A DNA stretch of 64,000 bases from Mycoplasmopsis agalactiae PG2 (GCF_000063605.1 NC_009497.1:682001-746000), one strand, 5' to 3'; counted from the stretch's first letter, positions 1-12,308 are shown. Notes: a model not told the origin generated them from the letters alone. Made by a program: numbers and translations.

Positions 1-1021
1 AGGCGCATTCAAAGATATAAATATTTGGCTTTGAAATGTTTTAAATTATTCACCATCATCTCTTAGTTCAGCCTACTTTAAAACTCAAGCTTTAGCTTCA
101 GTAATTGCCCAACAACACTATGATTTAGTAGGATTGGTCGAATTAAAGGGTAGCAATACCACTCATTTAGATGAGTTAATAAAACTATTAAATGAGCAAA
201 GCAAGAAAATCTCATCGCTAGATAGATGAGCTTACAGAGTTTCCGACAAATATCTTTCTAATCCTAGCTACAAAAAAAGTGGCGAAAGTGAATTTGCAGG
301 ATTTTTATATAAAACAAATAAATTAGAACCAATTCAATTTAATGATGGCTCTATTGGAAAAATATACAAAAAAGATAACCCAGAGTTTAAAGAAACTCCT
401 TTTGGCGGTAATGTAAAACACTATTTAAGACCTCCATATGGAATGAAATTTAAAATCTTAAATAACAAACTAAAAAATAATGACTTTACTTACATAATAG
501 GTCACTTTGATAGCCCCGGTGTTAAAAAATCGACAACTGAGGTTGCTTCTAGAGGAGCCGGCTCATCAGAATTAAATGAAGCACATAACCTTCAATACGT
601 ATTTGACTATTTTAATGACTTAGACGGAGAAAACGAAGACTTGTTTTTTGCTGGTGATACTAATATAAAAGCAAGCAATCATAATGATGCTTTTAGCTGA
701 ATTGCTAAAAATGCAATCTACAAAAATGTTTTTGAACCCACAAGTGAAAACAACACTTCACTTAGCACTTCATTTAATAAATATGCTAATTCATATGACA
801 AGATAATCCATCGTTCGAAACTAAAATATAGCAATCCAAAAATATTTAAACTATATGACTTTGTTAATAATATTTTTCTTTATAAAAATATAAATTCATT
901 GACTGATTGAATAAATTATGTTAAGTCATCATCAAGAAAAACTTATAAATCAGACTATGGATATATAAGAAGCGGAATTTCAGACCACTCACCAGTAGGA
1001 TATACAGTTTTATTCGAATAG
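1..1021 (+). CDS. mnuA: Membrane nuclease MnuA-like, 5' end outside window
   Basis: C-terminal 339 codons of a DNase I-fold (endonuclease/exonuclease/phosphatase) protein; the frame is open from base 2 and ends in TAG. Visible family blocks: W-x-W-N-V-L-N-Y near the visible start (MnuA enzymes have a W-N-V-L-N block), L-V-G-L-V-E-L (catalytic Glu strand), the G-D-T-N-I block near base 655, and a terminal S-D-H-S-P-V-G-Y block (catalytic Asp-His pair). MnuA enzymes are surface-anchored nucleases that degrade host DNA and RNA to supply nucleotides that mycoplasmas cannot make; the N-terminal anchor lies upstream of the window. Its neighbour, convergent across a shared terminator, is a 5'-nucleotidase lipoprotein, which fits a joint scavenging role. 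In-frame TGA codons are read as Trp. Confidence 0.85.
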
Positions 1022-1023
1022 TG

Positions 1024-1034
1024 CTATAAAACAG
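1024..1034 (+). repeat. CTATAAAACAG intergenic 11-mer, copy 1
   Basis: Exact copy, 3 bases after the mnuA stop and 9 before its terminator. Confidence 0.6.
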
Positions 1035-1042
1035 TCATAAAC

Positions 1043-1066
1043 AAAAAGCAGGGCGCCCTGCTTTTT
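1043..1066. terminator. Bidirectional rho-independent terminator
   Basis: Perfect 24-base palindrome with a GC core (GCAGGGC/GCCCTGC) flanked by A-runs on one side and T-runs on the other, so it can stop transcription from both the nuclease gene and the convergent 5'-nucleotidase gene. Confidence 0.85.
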
Positions 1067-1075
1067 TTATTTTTA

Positions 1076-3121
1076 TTACTTGGTGTGTTTAACTTCAATG
1101 TTCTTTTGCTCTATGTCTTTATAATTTTCAATCTTGCGTTTTCCAAATGGATTTGTTGATTCTTTTGATGCTTCTTTGTTTGTAATAAATTGACCAAATT
1201 TAATGTAGCTTTCTAAAATGTCTCCACCTTCAAATACACTTTTTGCCTTTTCAGGGTGTTTAACATAGTCAAGCATTTCATAGCCGTCACCGCCAATTAA
1301 AATAAAGTCATTTGTAACAATGTAATAATCTTTGTTTTTATCAACTGCTTTGTCGTTTATCTTTACACTGTTTTCGTCTAATTCATAGACAAATTTGTCG
1401 CCTTTAGTTTCTTTAAAATTAATGTTTGCTTTAACATTATGTGAATATTGAGCATATGCTCCTGAGAATACTTTTGAAGCTCCATGCTTCATAGCCTCAA
1501 GTAAAACGCTTCCTTTTACTTGAACAGCAGCAATTCTATTACTAAAAGGTGAAATTCCTAAAAGATCAGCTCTCTTAATATCTCCAGATTGAGTGTCTTG
1601 ACGCAAACCACCACCATTTACTAATCCAATAACATTATCATCACTAAATTGAACTTCTTGTCCATTGACTTTAGGTTTATTTTCAATAAAGTCATAAACA
1701 GCAGCATCAGCAGCAAATGTACCTAAATTAGTTTGTTGTGCTCTTCCTCTTCAGATTGGGATTTCTCTCTCGCCACCGCCTGGCTTAATCTTCACTTCTT
1801 CAGTGTGCTTAAATTCAACACTTGACTTAAACACAACTTTATCATTAACAGCATCAAACTTTTCTTTTAGTTTGCCAATCATATCTTTAATAGATTGAAT
1901 TGAATTTTCCTTACCACCAAGTAATTCAGTGTACTCAATTGTTCTTAAGTGTTGTTTAACTTCGCTAACTTTTCCAGTTTCAGAATCAACAACTAAATCT
2001 AATTCACTTAAGTATCTTGTGTAGCACTCTGCTTGAGTTAAAAATCCTTTTTCTTCATCTTTACGTTCAATATCAACTCTTGTGTGTGAATGGCCGTCAA
2101 GTACTAAATCAACACCTTCAACATTTTTAGTAAATTCTCTTGAATCTCATCTTGTATCAGGTCTATTAACTCCTAAGTGAGTTAAAGCAACTATGAAATT
2201 AACACCCTTAGACTTTAACTCTTCCACAGTTTTCTTGCCTGATTCAATAGGATCTAAGAAAGTAACATGAACTGAGTTTTTAGGATTACTTGTTCATTGT
2301 GTATCAGGAGTAGTAATACCCATAATACCAACTTTGATTCCTGAATCTAGTGTTTTAATAATGTATGGAGTAAATACTTTTTCATCCTTAACAGCTAACT
2401 TGCCATCTTTTGTCTTAATTTTTTCACTAACAGCTTTTTCATTTCATACAATGTTAGCTGATAAAAATGGCATCCCAGCAGTTTCTCTTTCAATATTGAA
2501 CATATGTTCTAAACCATAATCAAATTCGTGGTTACCAATAGCTACTGCTTGATAATTCATTTCTTTAGCAACTTTTGAAATAGTTAATCCTTTGTCTGAA
2601 TCTGATAAAGGAAGCCCTTGAATTAAGTCACCTGCTGAAAGTAATAAGTCTCTGTCAAAGTCTTTATTTAAAATTTCAGCTAGCCCTTGCATACCTGAAT
2701 AGTTGTTAAACTTACCATCATCAAACACTAAACGGCCGTGTTCATCATTAGTGTGAACGATTTTAACAACTTGTGTTTTAAAGTTCTTTTGAACCTTCTT
2801 TAGGTTCTTAAATTCATCATTAGCTTTTTTCCTTAAGTCCTGTAAAATAGGAGTTCTAGTCTTAACTCATGCATCTTTTTCAGCTATTAATTTTTGTTTT
2901 TGCTCTTTTGAAATATCTTTAGCATTAATAGCTTTTTTCTTTTCAACTAATGCCTTAACGTCTGATTCAACTGCATCATTAAATTTCTTAAAAGCATCTT
3001 CATAAGCTGCTCTAGCTTTAGCAACTTTTGCTGGTGAAGAAACTCCACAAGTAGCGGCAATTGTTGGAATAGCTGCTAAAGTAGATATTGCTCCAAGACC
3101 TAAAATAAATTTTCGCTTCAT
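1076..3121 (-). CDS. 5'-nucleotidase / UshA-like metallophosphatase lipoprotein
   Basis: 681 residues, continuous when TGA is Trp. The start chosen (M-K-R-K-F) gives a lipoprotein signal peptide with the lipobox I-A-A-T-C and lipidated Cys25. Residues ~30-115 are a charged helical spacer. The two-domain UshA fold follows: metallophosphatase motifs N-D-E-H-G-R, G-D, G-N-H-E-F-D and D-G-H-S-H-T, then the C-terminal nucleotide-binding domain with N-G-G-G-L-R, S-P-F-S-N and G-G-D-G-Y. Family members hydrolyse extracellular nucleotides to nucleosides plus phosphate at the cell surface. It probably acts on products of the adjacent membrane nuclease; that link is inference. Exact substrate range (AMP, UDP-sugar, cyclic nucleotides) cannot be told from sequence. 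Confidence 0.87.
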
Positions 3122-3247
3122 AATCCCTGCCTTTAATTTATATAAATTTTCATTAAAAAATTTATATGTATAAATTCTAAACAACTTTAAAATATTTGAA
3201 AACCAAGACATGAATTGTTCCATTTATTAAATTCAGTTGCAATAAAA

Positions 3248-3270
3248 AACACTCCTTATTAGAGTGCTTT
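3248..3270 (-). terminator. Terminator of the str operon
   Basis: On the minus strand an A-G-C-A-C-T-C stem, a 7-base loop and G-A-G-T-G-T-T are followed by a T-run, just after the fusA stop codon. Confidence 0.75.
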
Positions 3271-3279
3271 ATTAAGTAA

Positions 3280-5373
3280 TTAATCTTCGTCTTTAAGCTG
3301 AATATTACGTTTTTTAATAATTTCGTCAGCTATATTTTTAGGACATTTTTCATAGTGGTGGAATTGCATTTGATAATTACCACGGCCAGCTGTCATACTA
3401 CGTAAGTCAGTAGCATAACCAAACATTTCACTTAATGGTGTTAAACAACGTAAAATGTGATCACCATCGTTTCTTAATTCACTTTCTTGAATTTGACCTC
3501 TACGACGAGTAATATCGCCCATTACATCACCATAATAATCATCAGGGATGATAACTGAAACGTCCATAATAGGTTCTAATAGAACTGTTCCAACTAAATC
3601 TTTAGCTTTAGTTAAAGCTTTGGATGCAGCTATTTTATAGGCTAATTCAGATGAATCGACATCGTGGTATGAACCATCAAATAATGTTGCCTTAATGTCA
3701 ATCATTGGATATCCTGCTAATATACCACTAGCCATTTTGTCTTCAAGACCTTTTTGAATTGGCTTAATGTATTCTTTAGGTATCTTACCACCAACAATCT
3801 TGTCAACAAATTCAAAACCTTTGTCTGGATTAGGTTCAAACTTAATTCAAACATGGCCATATTGACCTTTACCACCTGATTGCTTAATGTGTTTACCTTC
3901 AACATCAGCACTCTTAGTAATTGTTTCACGGTATGAAACTTGAGGAGCACCAACTTTAGCTTTAACACCATGTTCTCTCTTTAGACGGTCAACAATAATA
4001 TCTAAGTGTAACTCACCCATACCAGCGATAATTGTTTGACCTGTTTCTTCATCGGTGTATGTTCTAAATGTAGGGTCTTCAGCAGCTAATTTTTGTAAAC
4101 CTAATGCTAATTTTTCCATAGCATCTTTTGATTCAGGTTCTAGTGCTTGAGAAATAACTGGTTCAGGGAAAACCATTCTTTCTAAAACAATTTCAGGAGC
4201 TTTTTCAGCAATTAGAGTATCACCTGTTGTTGTACCTTTAAGGCCAACAGCAGCAACTATATCACCAGCATTAGCTTCATCAATTTCACTGCGTGAATTA
4301 GCATGCATTAAAATTAAACGGCCAATTCTTTCTTTTGTACCTTTGGTTGAGTTATATACATAACTACCTTTTTGTAAAGTACCTGCATAAAGTCTAATGA
4401 ATGTTAATGAACCAACAAATGGGTCAGTCATAACCTTAAATGCTAAACCTGTAAAAGGATAGTCATCAGTTGCAGGAACATCAACTTCTTCATTTTCACC
4501 TTTATGTGCTTTTGCAGCAGGAATATCTAGCGGTGATGGAAGATAGTCAACAACGGCATCAATCATTTTCTTAACACCTTTGTTTTTGAAACTAGTTCCA
4601 CAAACTGCTGGGAAAAATTCAGAAGTTAAAGTTGCTTTACGAATCATTGCTTTAAGTTCATCTAAAGTAGGTTCAACACCATCTAGAACTTTCATCATAA
4701 ACTCTTCATCGTATGTTGCAACAGCTTCAATTAATTCTTGTCTTTTTTCTTTTGCTAAAGCTTGTAAGTCAAATGGAATTTCAATTTCCTTAGCATTTTC
4801 TTCAGGTTTTCCGTCATATTCATAAGCTTTCATTTCCACAAGGTCAACAATACCTTTGAAATCGCTTTCTTGACCAATTGGAATTTGAATTGCTACTGCG
4901 TTAGCATTCAACCTTGTTTTTACAGACTTAACTGAAGCAAAGAAATCTGCACCAGCTTTATCCATTTTGTTAACATAAATAAGTCTTGGAACTCTATATG
5001 TTGTAGCTTGTCTTCAAACAGTTTCAGTTTGTGGTTCAACACCAGATTGCGCATCTAGCACTGTAACAGCACCGTCTAAAACACGAAGTGAACGTTCAAC
5101 TTCAACAGTAAAGTCAACGTGGCCAGGGGTGTCAATAATATTAATTCTTTTGCCTTTTCAAAATGCTGTTGTAGCAGCAGAAGTAATTGTTATCCCACGT
5201 TCTTGTTCTTGAGCCATTCAGTCCATTTGTGAAGCACCATCGTGTGTTTCACCAATTTTGTGAATTTTACCTGTGTGTAATAAAATTCTTTCAGTAGTTG
5301 TTGTTTTACCAGCATCAATGTGAGCCATAATACCGATGTTACGGTAATCTTCTAATTTATGTTGTCTAGCCAT
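3280..5373 (-). CDS. fusA: Elongation factor G
   Basis: 697 residues, the normal EF-G length. It starts M-A-R-Q-H-K-L and shows the GTPase blocks A-H-I-D-A-G-K-T (G1), R-G-I-T-I (switch I/G2), D-T-P-G-H (G3) and N-K-M-D (G4), followed by EF-G domains II-V, ending L-K-D-E-D. EF-G drives translocation on the ribosome and works with RRF in recycling. Third gene of the rpsL-rpsG-fusA cluster, only 29 bases after rpsG, so co-transcribed; tuf does not follow, as in many mycoplasmas. Three in-frame TGA Trp codons occur. Confidence 0.97.
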
Positions 5374-5402
5374 AAATTCCTAAAGTAAAATAATTTATAA
5401 AA

Positions 5403-5873
5403 CTATCATCTAAAGTGGGCAAAGGCACGGTTGGCTTCAGCCATTTTGTGTGTGTCTTCACGTTTTTTGATAGCTCCACCTGTTTTGTTTGATGCATCAA
5501 TAATTTCGTTAGCTAATCTAACATCCATTGTTTTTTCATTTCTTAGACGAGCATACTGAACTAATCATCTAAGAGCTAGGGTTTGTTTTCTTCTAGCAGA
5601 AACTTCAGTAGGAACTTGGTAGTTTGTACCACCAATTCTTCTGGTTCTAACTTCTAATTGAGGAGTAACGTTGTCAATTGCAGCTTGGAATACTTCCATT
5701 GGGTCTTTTTGTGTTTTTTCTTTAACTAGGTTAAATGCTGAATATAAGATATCTTGTGCTAATGATTTTTTACCGTCAAGCATAATTGCGTTAATTAATT
5801 TAGTAACTAATACAGAATTAAAAACTGGGTCTGCAAGCACTTTTCTTATAGGTGCACTATGTTTTCTAGACAT
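5403..5873 (-). CDS. rpsG: 30S ribosomal protein S7
   Basis: 156 residues, the usual bacterial S7 length, beginning M-S-R-K-H-S-A-P and containing the S7 signature region around D-P-V-F-N-S. The true C-terminus runs through a TGA Trp codon to H-F-R-W-stop, adding ~50 residues that a standard-code translation would miss. S7 nucleates assembly of the 30S head and contacts the E site. Second gene of the str operon, 30 bases downstream of rpsL. In E. coli S7 feeds back on this operon; whether that holds here is not visible. Confidence 0.97.
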
Positions 5874-5903
5874 TTTTTACCTCTTTCTAAATTAATTTCT
5901 AAA

Positions 5904-6317
5904 TTATTTCTTTTCTTTTTTAGCGCCGTATAAACTACGACCTTGCTTACGGTTAGCAACACCAGCTAAATCTTGTGTTCCACGCACTATATGATATCTA
6001 ACACCAGGAAGGTCTTTAACTCTTCCACCACGAATAAGCACAACTGAGTGTTCTTGAAGGTTGTGTCCTTCACCACCAATGTATGCTGTAATTTCCATTC
6101 CGTTTGATAATTTAACACGAGCATACTTACGTGATGCTGAGTTAGGTTTTTTAGGAGTCATAGTAGCAACTCTAGTACATACACCACGCTTAAATGGCGC
6201 AGGTAATTTACGAGCTGACTTAGTTAAAGTATTAAAACTAAGATTCAAAGCAGGAGCATTTTGCTTACGTACTTTGTTTTCTCTACCATTAACAACCAAT
6301 TGATTTGTTGTAGGCAT
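5904..6317 (-). CDS. rpsL: 30S ribosomal protein S12
   Basis: 137 residues. The S12 core is clear: [13 protein letters not shown] (streptomycin-site loop with Lys at the classical resistance position) and [13 protein letters not shown]12 forms part of the decoding centre. First gene of the str operon. A purine-rich ribosome site (GGAAA) sits just before the ATG. K-P-N and the second loop K-D-L-P-G are wild-type-like, so no streptomycin-resistance substitution is seen at these positions. Confidence 0.97.
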   Translation of the reverse strand: MPTTNQLVVNGRENKVRKQNAPALNLSFNTLTKSARKLPAPFKRGVCTRVATMTPKKPNSASRKYARVKLSNGMEITAYIGGEGHNLQEHSVVLIRGGRVKDLPGVRYHIVRGTQDLAGVANRKQGRSLYGAKKEKK

Positions 6318-6638
6318 TTTATTTTCCTTTCATTAAATTTTTAAATGTCCTAAATTCTGACCTATATAAAATATAAGTGCAACTAATTATATAACAACTT
6401 AGCCGTGTGTTTCAATTTTTTTATTTTTTTTATTTATTTTGTTTTATTTGAGCTATTTAAAACCACAATTTTAAGACATTAACTTTGCCAAAAGCTCAAT
6501 AATAAGTCTTTTTGGTAAAATTTAGTCACTCTTCATCTTTTACAAAATAACTATTGAAAAATTCAGGATTTAAAATATAATTTAAATATTATTTTTTACT
6601 GTCTTAAATATAGACAAAAATTAAAAGTAGGTTTATAG
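6318..6638. other. Intergenic region between divergent rpsL and tig
   Basis: 321 bases with no coding potential that I can support. It must hold the divergent promoters for the str operon (minus) and the chaperone gene (plus). A long imperfect inverted repeat (TTTGCCAAAAG ... CTTTTTGGTAAA) occupies about 6484-6521; its role is unknown. Confidence 0.5.
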
Positions 6639-7856
6639 ATGATTAATTACAAAGAGAAAAAAGCAAACATAGTTTTAGATTCTAAAAGTTGAGAAACTAG
6701 TAAAACTAAGTCAATTATTGAGCTAACTTCACAAGGCAAAAAGTCAACTTTAAGTGATGTTGAAGTTTACACAATTAACAAAACTATAAATAGTAAGTTA
6801 GATGAATTGTTTGCTCAATTACGCCAAGAAGATCCTAATTTTGTAGCTATTCCACCAATTGTTGTAGTTGATGGCCCAGATAAAAATGGGGTTAAAATAG
6901 ACATAACAATAACACATTATCCTTCTGATGAAATTTTAAAAGTTGATTATTCTAATTTAGATATTGATTTTACTTATAAGCCTGTTCCAAAGGAGTTTTT
7001 GGACAGTTCTTTTGACAAAATTATTGCTGAATATCCAATTTTAACTACTGCTGATGATGCTATTACTGAAGGTGATGTTGTAACTTGAAGTGCAACTAGA
7101 AGTTTAAAAAATGAAATAATTGGCGAAGATAAAGAAATTCGAACAAGGGCTGAAAAAACTGATCAATTTTCACTTAATAATGAAATTATTGGCCACAAAA
7201 TTAATGAACAGTTCCAAACAACTGCACCTGATGGTGTAACATTCTTTATAACAATTTTGGACATTAAGCGTCCTGCGCCTACTAAATTAACAGATGAAAA
7301 TATTCATTTAGCTATGCTGCCTGATGTTAATTTTTTAAATGATTTTAAGGAAAAAATTGCAAAAGATACAGCAAAGAATAATGCATCAAATTTTCTCCTA
7401 CGTTACTATGAAATAGCCCTAGATGCAATAGTTTCAAAAAATGAAATTGGCGTTAATGAGCAAAATATATTCCACTCAACTAATAATCATATTGATGCAA
7501 TTTTATCTAATGTTGCTGATCCAACTCATAGACAAATGCTTTATGAACAAGTTGTTCATGAAACTGGTGAGGGCTTAAAGATATTAAAAAGAGCAAGAGA
7601 AAATTCAATTGCATCATATCATTTAGTTCTAATTGATAATATTTTAGGCGGAAATGAAAAAATAAGTGTGTCAGATGAAGATATTAAAAGAGAAATTGAA
7701 TATATGGACTATTCAATGTTTCCAAAGCCAGAAAATCTTGACAAAGAAGAGCTTTTTTCAATCATAATGCATCAAAAAATGGCTTTATATTTAATGAAAA
7801 TCAACAATCCTAGTCAATATGAACTAGTTAAAGCAGACCTTGGCTTTGATATTTAA
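6639..7856 (+). CDS. tig: Trigger factor-related chaperone
   Basis: 405 residues, shorter than typical trigger factor (430-480). The start M-I-N-Y-K-E-K-K has a GTAGGT ribosome site 9 bases upstream. The order of regions resembles trigger factor: an N-terminal ribosome-binding-like domain, a middle region with the V-P-K-E-F-L-D spacing and G-D-V-V-T (where the FKBP-type domain would sit), and a helical C-terminal arm. The classic ribosome-docking G-F-R-x-G-x-x-P motif is not recognisable, so ribosome binding is uncertain. It probably assists folding of nascent chains. The symbol is given on family grounds; the protein is divergent. It lies 38 bases before the ABC-F gene. Confidence 0.6.
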
Positions 7857-7894
7857 ATTTTAAGTTAAATAAAAAATAATTAAGAGGAGACAAA

Positions 7895-9508
7895 ATGTTA
7901 GAAGTTCAAAATTTAAGCAAAATTTTTAGTGACAAGAAGCTTTTTGAAAATGTGAGCTTAAAATTTACAGCTGGTAGCACATATGGCATAATTGGGGCTA
8001 ATGGTGCCGGAAAAAGTACATTTTTAAAAATTATAGCAGGCGAAATTGAACCAACTTCAGGTCAGATAATTGTCGAAAAAGGCCGTAGAATAAGTGTTTT
8101 GAGCCAAGACCATAATGCTTATGATGATATGAATGTTACTGATGTAGTTGTTTTAGGTAACAGCGATCTTTTTAAAATAAAAGAAGAAAAAGAAGCTATT
8201 TATGCTAATCCTAATGCCACTATGGAAGACTATACACATGCTGGTGAATTAGAAGAAAAATTTGGTGCTCTTGGAGGCTGAACTGCTGAAAATGATGCCC
8301 AAGAACTTTTATCAGGCTTGCAAATTCCTAAAGAAAAATGAAATTCGCCAATGAGTCAATTGACTGCTAATCAAAAAATTAAAGTACTTTTAGCTAAAGC
8401 TTTATTTGGCAACCCTGATATTTTAATTATGGACGAGCCTACTAACCATTTAGACTTACGTGCTATCAAGTGATTAGAAAACTTTTTAGCCGATTACGAA
8501 AATGTTGTTATTGTTGTATCTCACGATAGCGACTTTTTAGACAATGTGTGCACTAATATTGTTGATATTGACTTTAATGAAGCCAAAATGTATACTGGTA
8601 ACTATACTTTCTGAAAAGAAAGTAGTGAGCTAGCTAGAGAATTAATGAAGCAATCTAACGCCAAAAAAGAATTGCAAATTGAAAAACTAAAGCAATTTAT
8701 AGCTCGTTTTAGTGCTAATGCTTCTAAATCTAGACAAGCTACTAGTAGAAAAAAATCATTAGAAAAAATAACATTAGATGAAATTAAGCCTTCTAATAGA
8801 AAATATCCATACATTAATTGAGAAGTTCACAGAGCTCCTGGTAAAGACATTTTGGAAGTTGAAGACTTAAGCTATGTAAATGAGCAAGGCGAAACACTTT
8901 TTGAAAATGTTTCTTTCACTCTTGCAAGAGGTGAAAAAATGGTGCTTATTGGCGACGATGACATTGCTAAAACCAAATTTTTAGAGTGTTTAATTGGTGA
9001 GGCTAAACCTACTAAAGGTACTATAAAATGGGGACAAACAGTTAAATTCACTTACTATCCAAATGATAATAGTAAATACTTTAATGAAAATATTTCAATT
9101 ATAGATTGACTTGCCAAGTGACCGCCATATAACTCAACTGAAGAAACTAAGGATGTTTCAGATCATAGAATGAGAAGCTTCTTAGGTAGAATGCTCTTTT
9201 CAAATGATTCAGTGTTTAAAAAAGTAGGAATTACTTCAGGTGGAGAAAAAGCTAGATTGATGTTCTCTAGAATGATGCTTTTAGAAGCTAACTTCTTAAT
9301 TTTAGACCAACCGCTAGATCACCTAGATGCTGAAAGTATCGATAGCGTTATTCAAGGCTTGCAAAATTATAAAGGTGGGTGCATATTTACAACATATAAC
9401 CGTGCTTTAGTTAATAATGTTGCTAATGTTATTCTTGAAATTGCTCCAGATAAAAGTTTTATTTACCATGGCACTTTAGATGAATATGAAAAAATAATGA
9501 ATTATTAA
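7895..9508 (+). CDS. ABC-F family ATPase (ribosome-associated)
   Basis: 537 residues with two ABC ATPase domains and no membrane segments. First domain: Walker A G-A-N-G-A-G-K-S-T near residue 36 and Walker B I-L-I-M-D-E-P-T-N-H-L-D, the E-P-T-N-H-L-D form that marks ABC-F proteins. Between the domains is a basic helical linker rich in Lys/Arg (about residues 245-300), where ABC-F proteins contact the E-site tRNA. The second domain is degenerate: its Walker A position reads I-G-D-D-D-I-A-K-T-K and Walker B reads L-I-L-D-Q-P-L-D-H-L-D with Gln in place of the catalytic Glu. It is closest to the YbiT/EttA translational-factor type; a resistance role is not supported. AGGAG precedes the ATG. Confidence 0.85.
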
Positions 9509-9510
9509 AG

Positions 9511-9536
9511 ATATCGTTGTTTGACGATATTTTTTT
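9511..9536 (+). terminator. Terminator after the ABC-F gene
   Basis: Stem ATATCGT/ACGATAT with a 6-base loop followed by seven T, directly after the ABC-F stop codon. Confidence 0.8.
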
Positions 9537-9730
9537 GATGCTTTCAAAAATAGAAAAAATTAAAATGCTTATTAAAAAATATATCGTTTAAGTTCATGGC
9601 ATTCAATATTCATAATGTTTGTACTCTAAGTACTATTAATAATCATTGGTTTGTTATATATTAAATGTACATTATTATGTTAAAAATAGTATTTAGTAAT
9701 CTGTCTAATTTGGCTAATTTATAGGTATCA

Positions 9731-12057
9731 ATGCAAATTATCAAGATATTTCATTATATTAAGTACTATAATTTAGTTAACGATATGAACAGATCTTTTA
9801 AATTTCTATGTGCACCAGCATATTTTATGCCTATGATTATGGTTGCAACTTCTTTACCAAATAATGACAACGAAATAAAATTAAATGCTAATAGCTCAGA
9901 AACAATAAGCAAAGCTTTATATAATAAATTAATCAAACTTTACAAGCCTTACTATGACAAATTAGGAATATGAGATAGAGATGACACACATCAAAATTAT
10001 GAAAGTAATAAATATGATAAGGTTGGCATAATTGAACTTCACGATACTACCGAAGATTATTTTCTTTCTCAAAATAAAAATTTTCATTTCAAAAAAATTT
10101 TGCTAGATAAAGCTAAAGACTCCAACATAGCAATTGATGATCATGGATATGCAGTTTGTTCATTAATTGGAACTGATACTGGCATAAATCCAAATGCGTT
10201 ACTATATTATTCATCACTTAATAATGCTAACATTATTGACTATATCAAAAATTTTTATGAGAAATATGACATTAAATTGATAAATATGAGTTTAGGACCA
10301 ACAAATCCATATGACTTAATTTACAATATTTCAAATTCATCCTACAGTAAAAACATTTTTACAAAATATAAAAACTCTACTGTAATGAACTCGTTATCAA
10401 CTTCTGACAAAAAAAGATTAAAACACTCTTATTTATTGCTTGCAAAAGCAATTGTGTATTTTACTTTATTTGAAAATGAACAAATTTACAATTTGTCATC
10501 GATTAAGAAAAACTATAGCGAAATTGGAAAATATGCTCAAAAAAACAATATAAAAATAATTCAATCTAGCGGTAATGATAATAATGAAATTACTAATGAA
10601 ATGGGGAATAATGAATTTTTAAATCAGCCTGAATTTATGGAAAACGGGATAATTTCAAAGGACAAAATTTATAGTAGTTTTCAATCATTTTTTAATCAAA
10701 CACCGAACACTAGAATGCTAAGAACAATCCGTGCTATTTTGGATAAAGCATTTAATAACAACAATTGAATTTATGATTTTGATAACAATTGGATATCTGA
10801 CTTTGACTTTCCTAGTTTTATTGATCCAAAAACTAGAAAGGAAAAACTTTTTAAGGCCTTATCATATTGACAAAGTCTGCACTATCATGATGGAATTATT
10901 TCTGTAGGCTCTGTTAATTGAAGCAATATAGCAAGTCCTTTTAGTTCCTTTACCAAAAAAATACGGGCACATACCCTTTAATTTCCACTTATGGAAACTC
11001 ATATAAAAATGATAAAGAATCTATAATCATTGAAAACAAATACAAAAGTATTTATGATAATATAAAAAGTTACATAGATGCACAAAGCAGTTCATCAAAA
11101 TTAAGAAAAAAAATAAAATATTTACTTGAGTTCATAGGAACAAGTAAATCGGCGCCATTAATAACCGGACTTATTTCAAGACTACAACATAAACTAAATA
11201 GAGAATTGTCAATTTCAGAAGTTAAGCTATTGCTAACTAGTTCAGCTACCTATTCAAAGACAAATGCATCTAAAAATACTAAATTTTCTTTTGATGAACT
11301 ATCTTCAGAGCATGAATATTGAAGAAAAAATTGATCAAAAAATAAAACTGGTTTCGGAGTTCCCAAATATTTCAAAATGGAAAATATTTGAAAGAGTCAG
11401 AAAATAAGAAAAACTAAAATTCATAATATTTTTAACAATGATATTAGCAGTTATCCAGCTAAACAATTTTATTATGAAGCTTCTATACCAAAAATGTCAA
11501 AACAACTTAATTCAACTTTTGTGTGAGATTACAAAATGTCATTCAGTGACTATTTAAAACTGAATTATCCTGATAATTATGCAAACAATTCTTTAGCTGA
11601 AAATCAGTGAATTAAACTGTTTTATAGCGCTATTAGAAAAAAGACTGTATTACACAATGACTGATGAATTGATCAAATACCTTTATATTCAATAGAGGCC
11701 AAAATGAGTTTAAAACATGATAAAACACCCGCCGATTATTCTGCTACCATATATAGTAATGAATATAATACAAGTGTGCAAAGAATTCGCTACTTTAACC
11801 GTTATCCAGAATTAGCGCAAAATTACAAAATATATATTACACTTGAAGAGTTAAATATACTTCTACACATCTTTTGAGATTACATTATCAAAAGCAATAA
11901 TCTAGATATTACAATAAATAATTCAAATAAATATTATTATGAAACATATTCACCTATTATTGCTCCTTACAAAAAATATGTAAGTCAAATTGTTAATAAA
12001 TATCTGGAGTATCTTAGGAATAATGTTAGCTTAATAAGTTACTCTGATTTTACATAA
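9731..12057 (+). pseudogene. S8 subtilisin-like serine peptidase, frameshifted
   Basis: Two reading frames form one ~775-residue protein if a single base is added at the A7 run 10955-10961. Frame 1 (9731-10981) holds a hydrophobic N-terminus (a second ATG at 9785 gives a better signal peptide), the V-G-I-I-E-L-H-D strand where subtilases have catalytic Asp, D-D-H-G-Y-A-V (catalytic His) and I-I-Q-S-S-G-N (oxyanion Asn). It stops at 10979. Frame 2 (about 10963-12057) carries I-G-T-S-K-S-A-P, the catalytic Ser box. So the product as written lacks its nucleophile. Frame 2 is free of internal stops for 365 codons, suggesting a recent or reversible (slippage) lesion. The Asp position appears as Glu in my alignment, which needs checking. 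Substrate unknown; likely secreted or surface-bound. Confidence 0.75.
10955..10961 (+). repeat. A7 homopolymer at the protease frameshift
   Basis: Seven A residues. Eight would join the two halves of the peptidase gene, reading S-F-T-K-K-N-T-G-T-Y-P across the junction. Confidence 0.7.
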
Positions 12058-12141
12058 AAATTAATTTGTTGTAATTACTTCTTTAGCCTGTAATTTGTTA
12101 TGAATTAAGTAAGCAAAAATTTAGAAATTAACCTAAAAAAA

Positions 12142-12172
12142 TTGTTTCTATATTTTGTTTATACTATATAAT
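12142..12172 (+). promoter_or_regulatory. Promoter of the tRNA pair
   Basis: TTGTTT and an exact TATAAT (12167-12172) separated by 19 bases, 20 bases before the tRNA-Leu 5' end. The -10 is perfect, the -35 and spacing only fair. Confidence 0.55.
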
Positions 12173-12192
12173 ATTAATGCATTTTAAAAGAT

Positions 12193-12279
12193 GCCCAGGT
12201 GGCGGAATAGGTAGACGCAAGGGACTTAAAATCCCTCGAACGTTAGTTCGTGCTGGTTCAAGTCCAGTTCTGGGTACCA
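12193..12279 (+). tRNA. tRNA-Leu (anticodon UAA)
   Basis: 87-base type II tRNA. The acceptor GCCCAGG pairs with TCTGGGT, the anticodon loop in GGGACTTAAAATCCC gives TAA, a long variable arm and the GGTTCAAGTCC T-arm are present, and CCA is encoded. Confidence 0.97.
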
Positions 12280-12308
12280 GATGTCCGCTTTAATTAGAGG
12301 GCATAAAT

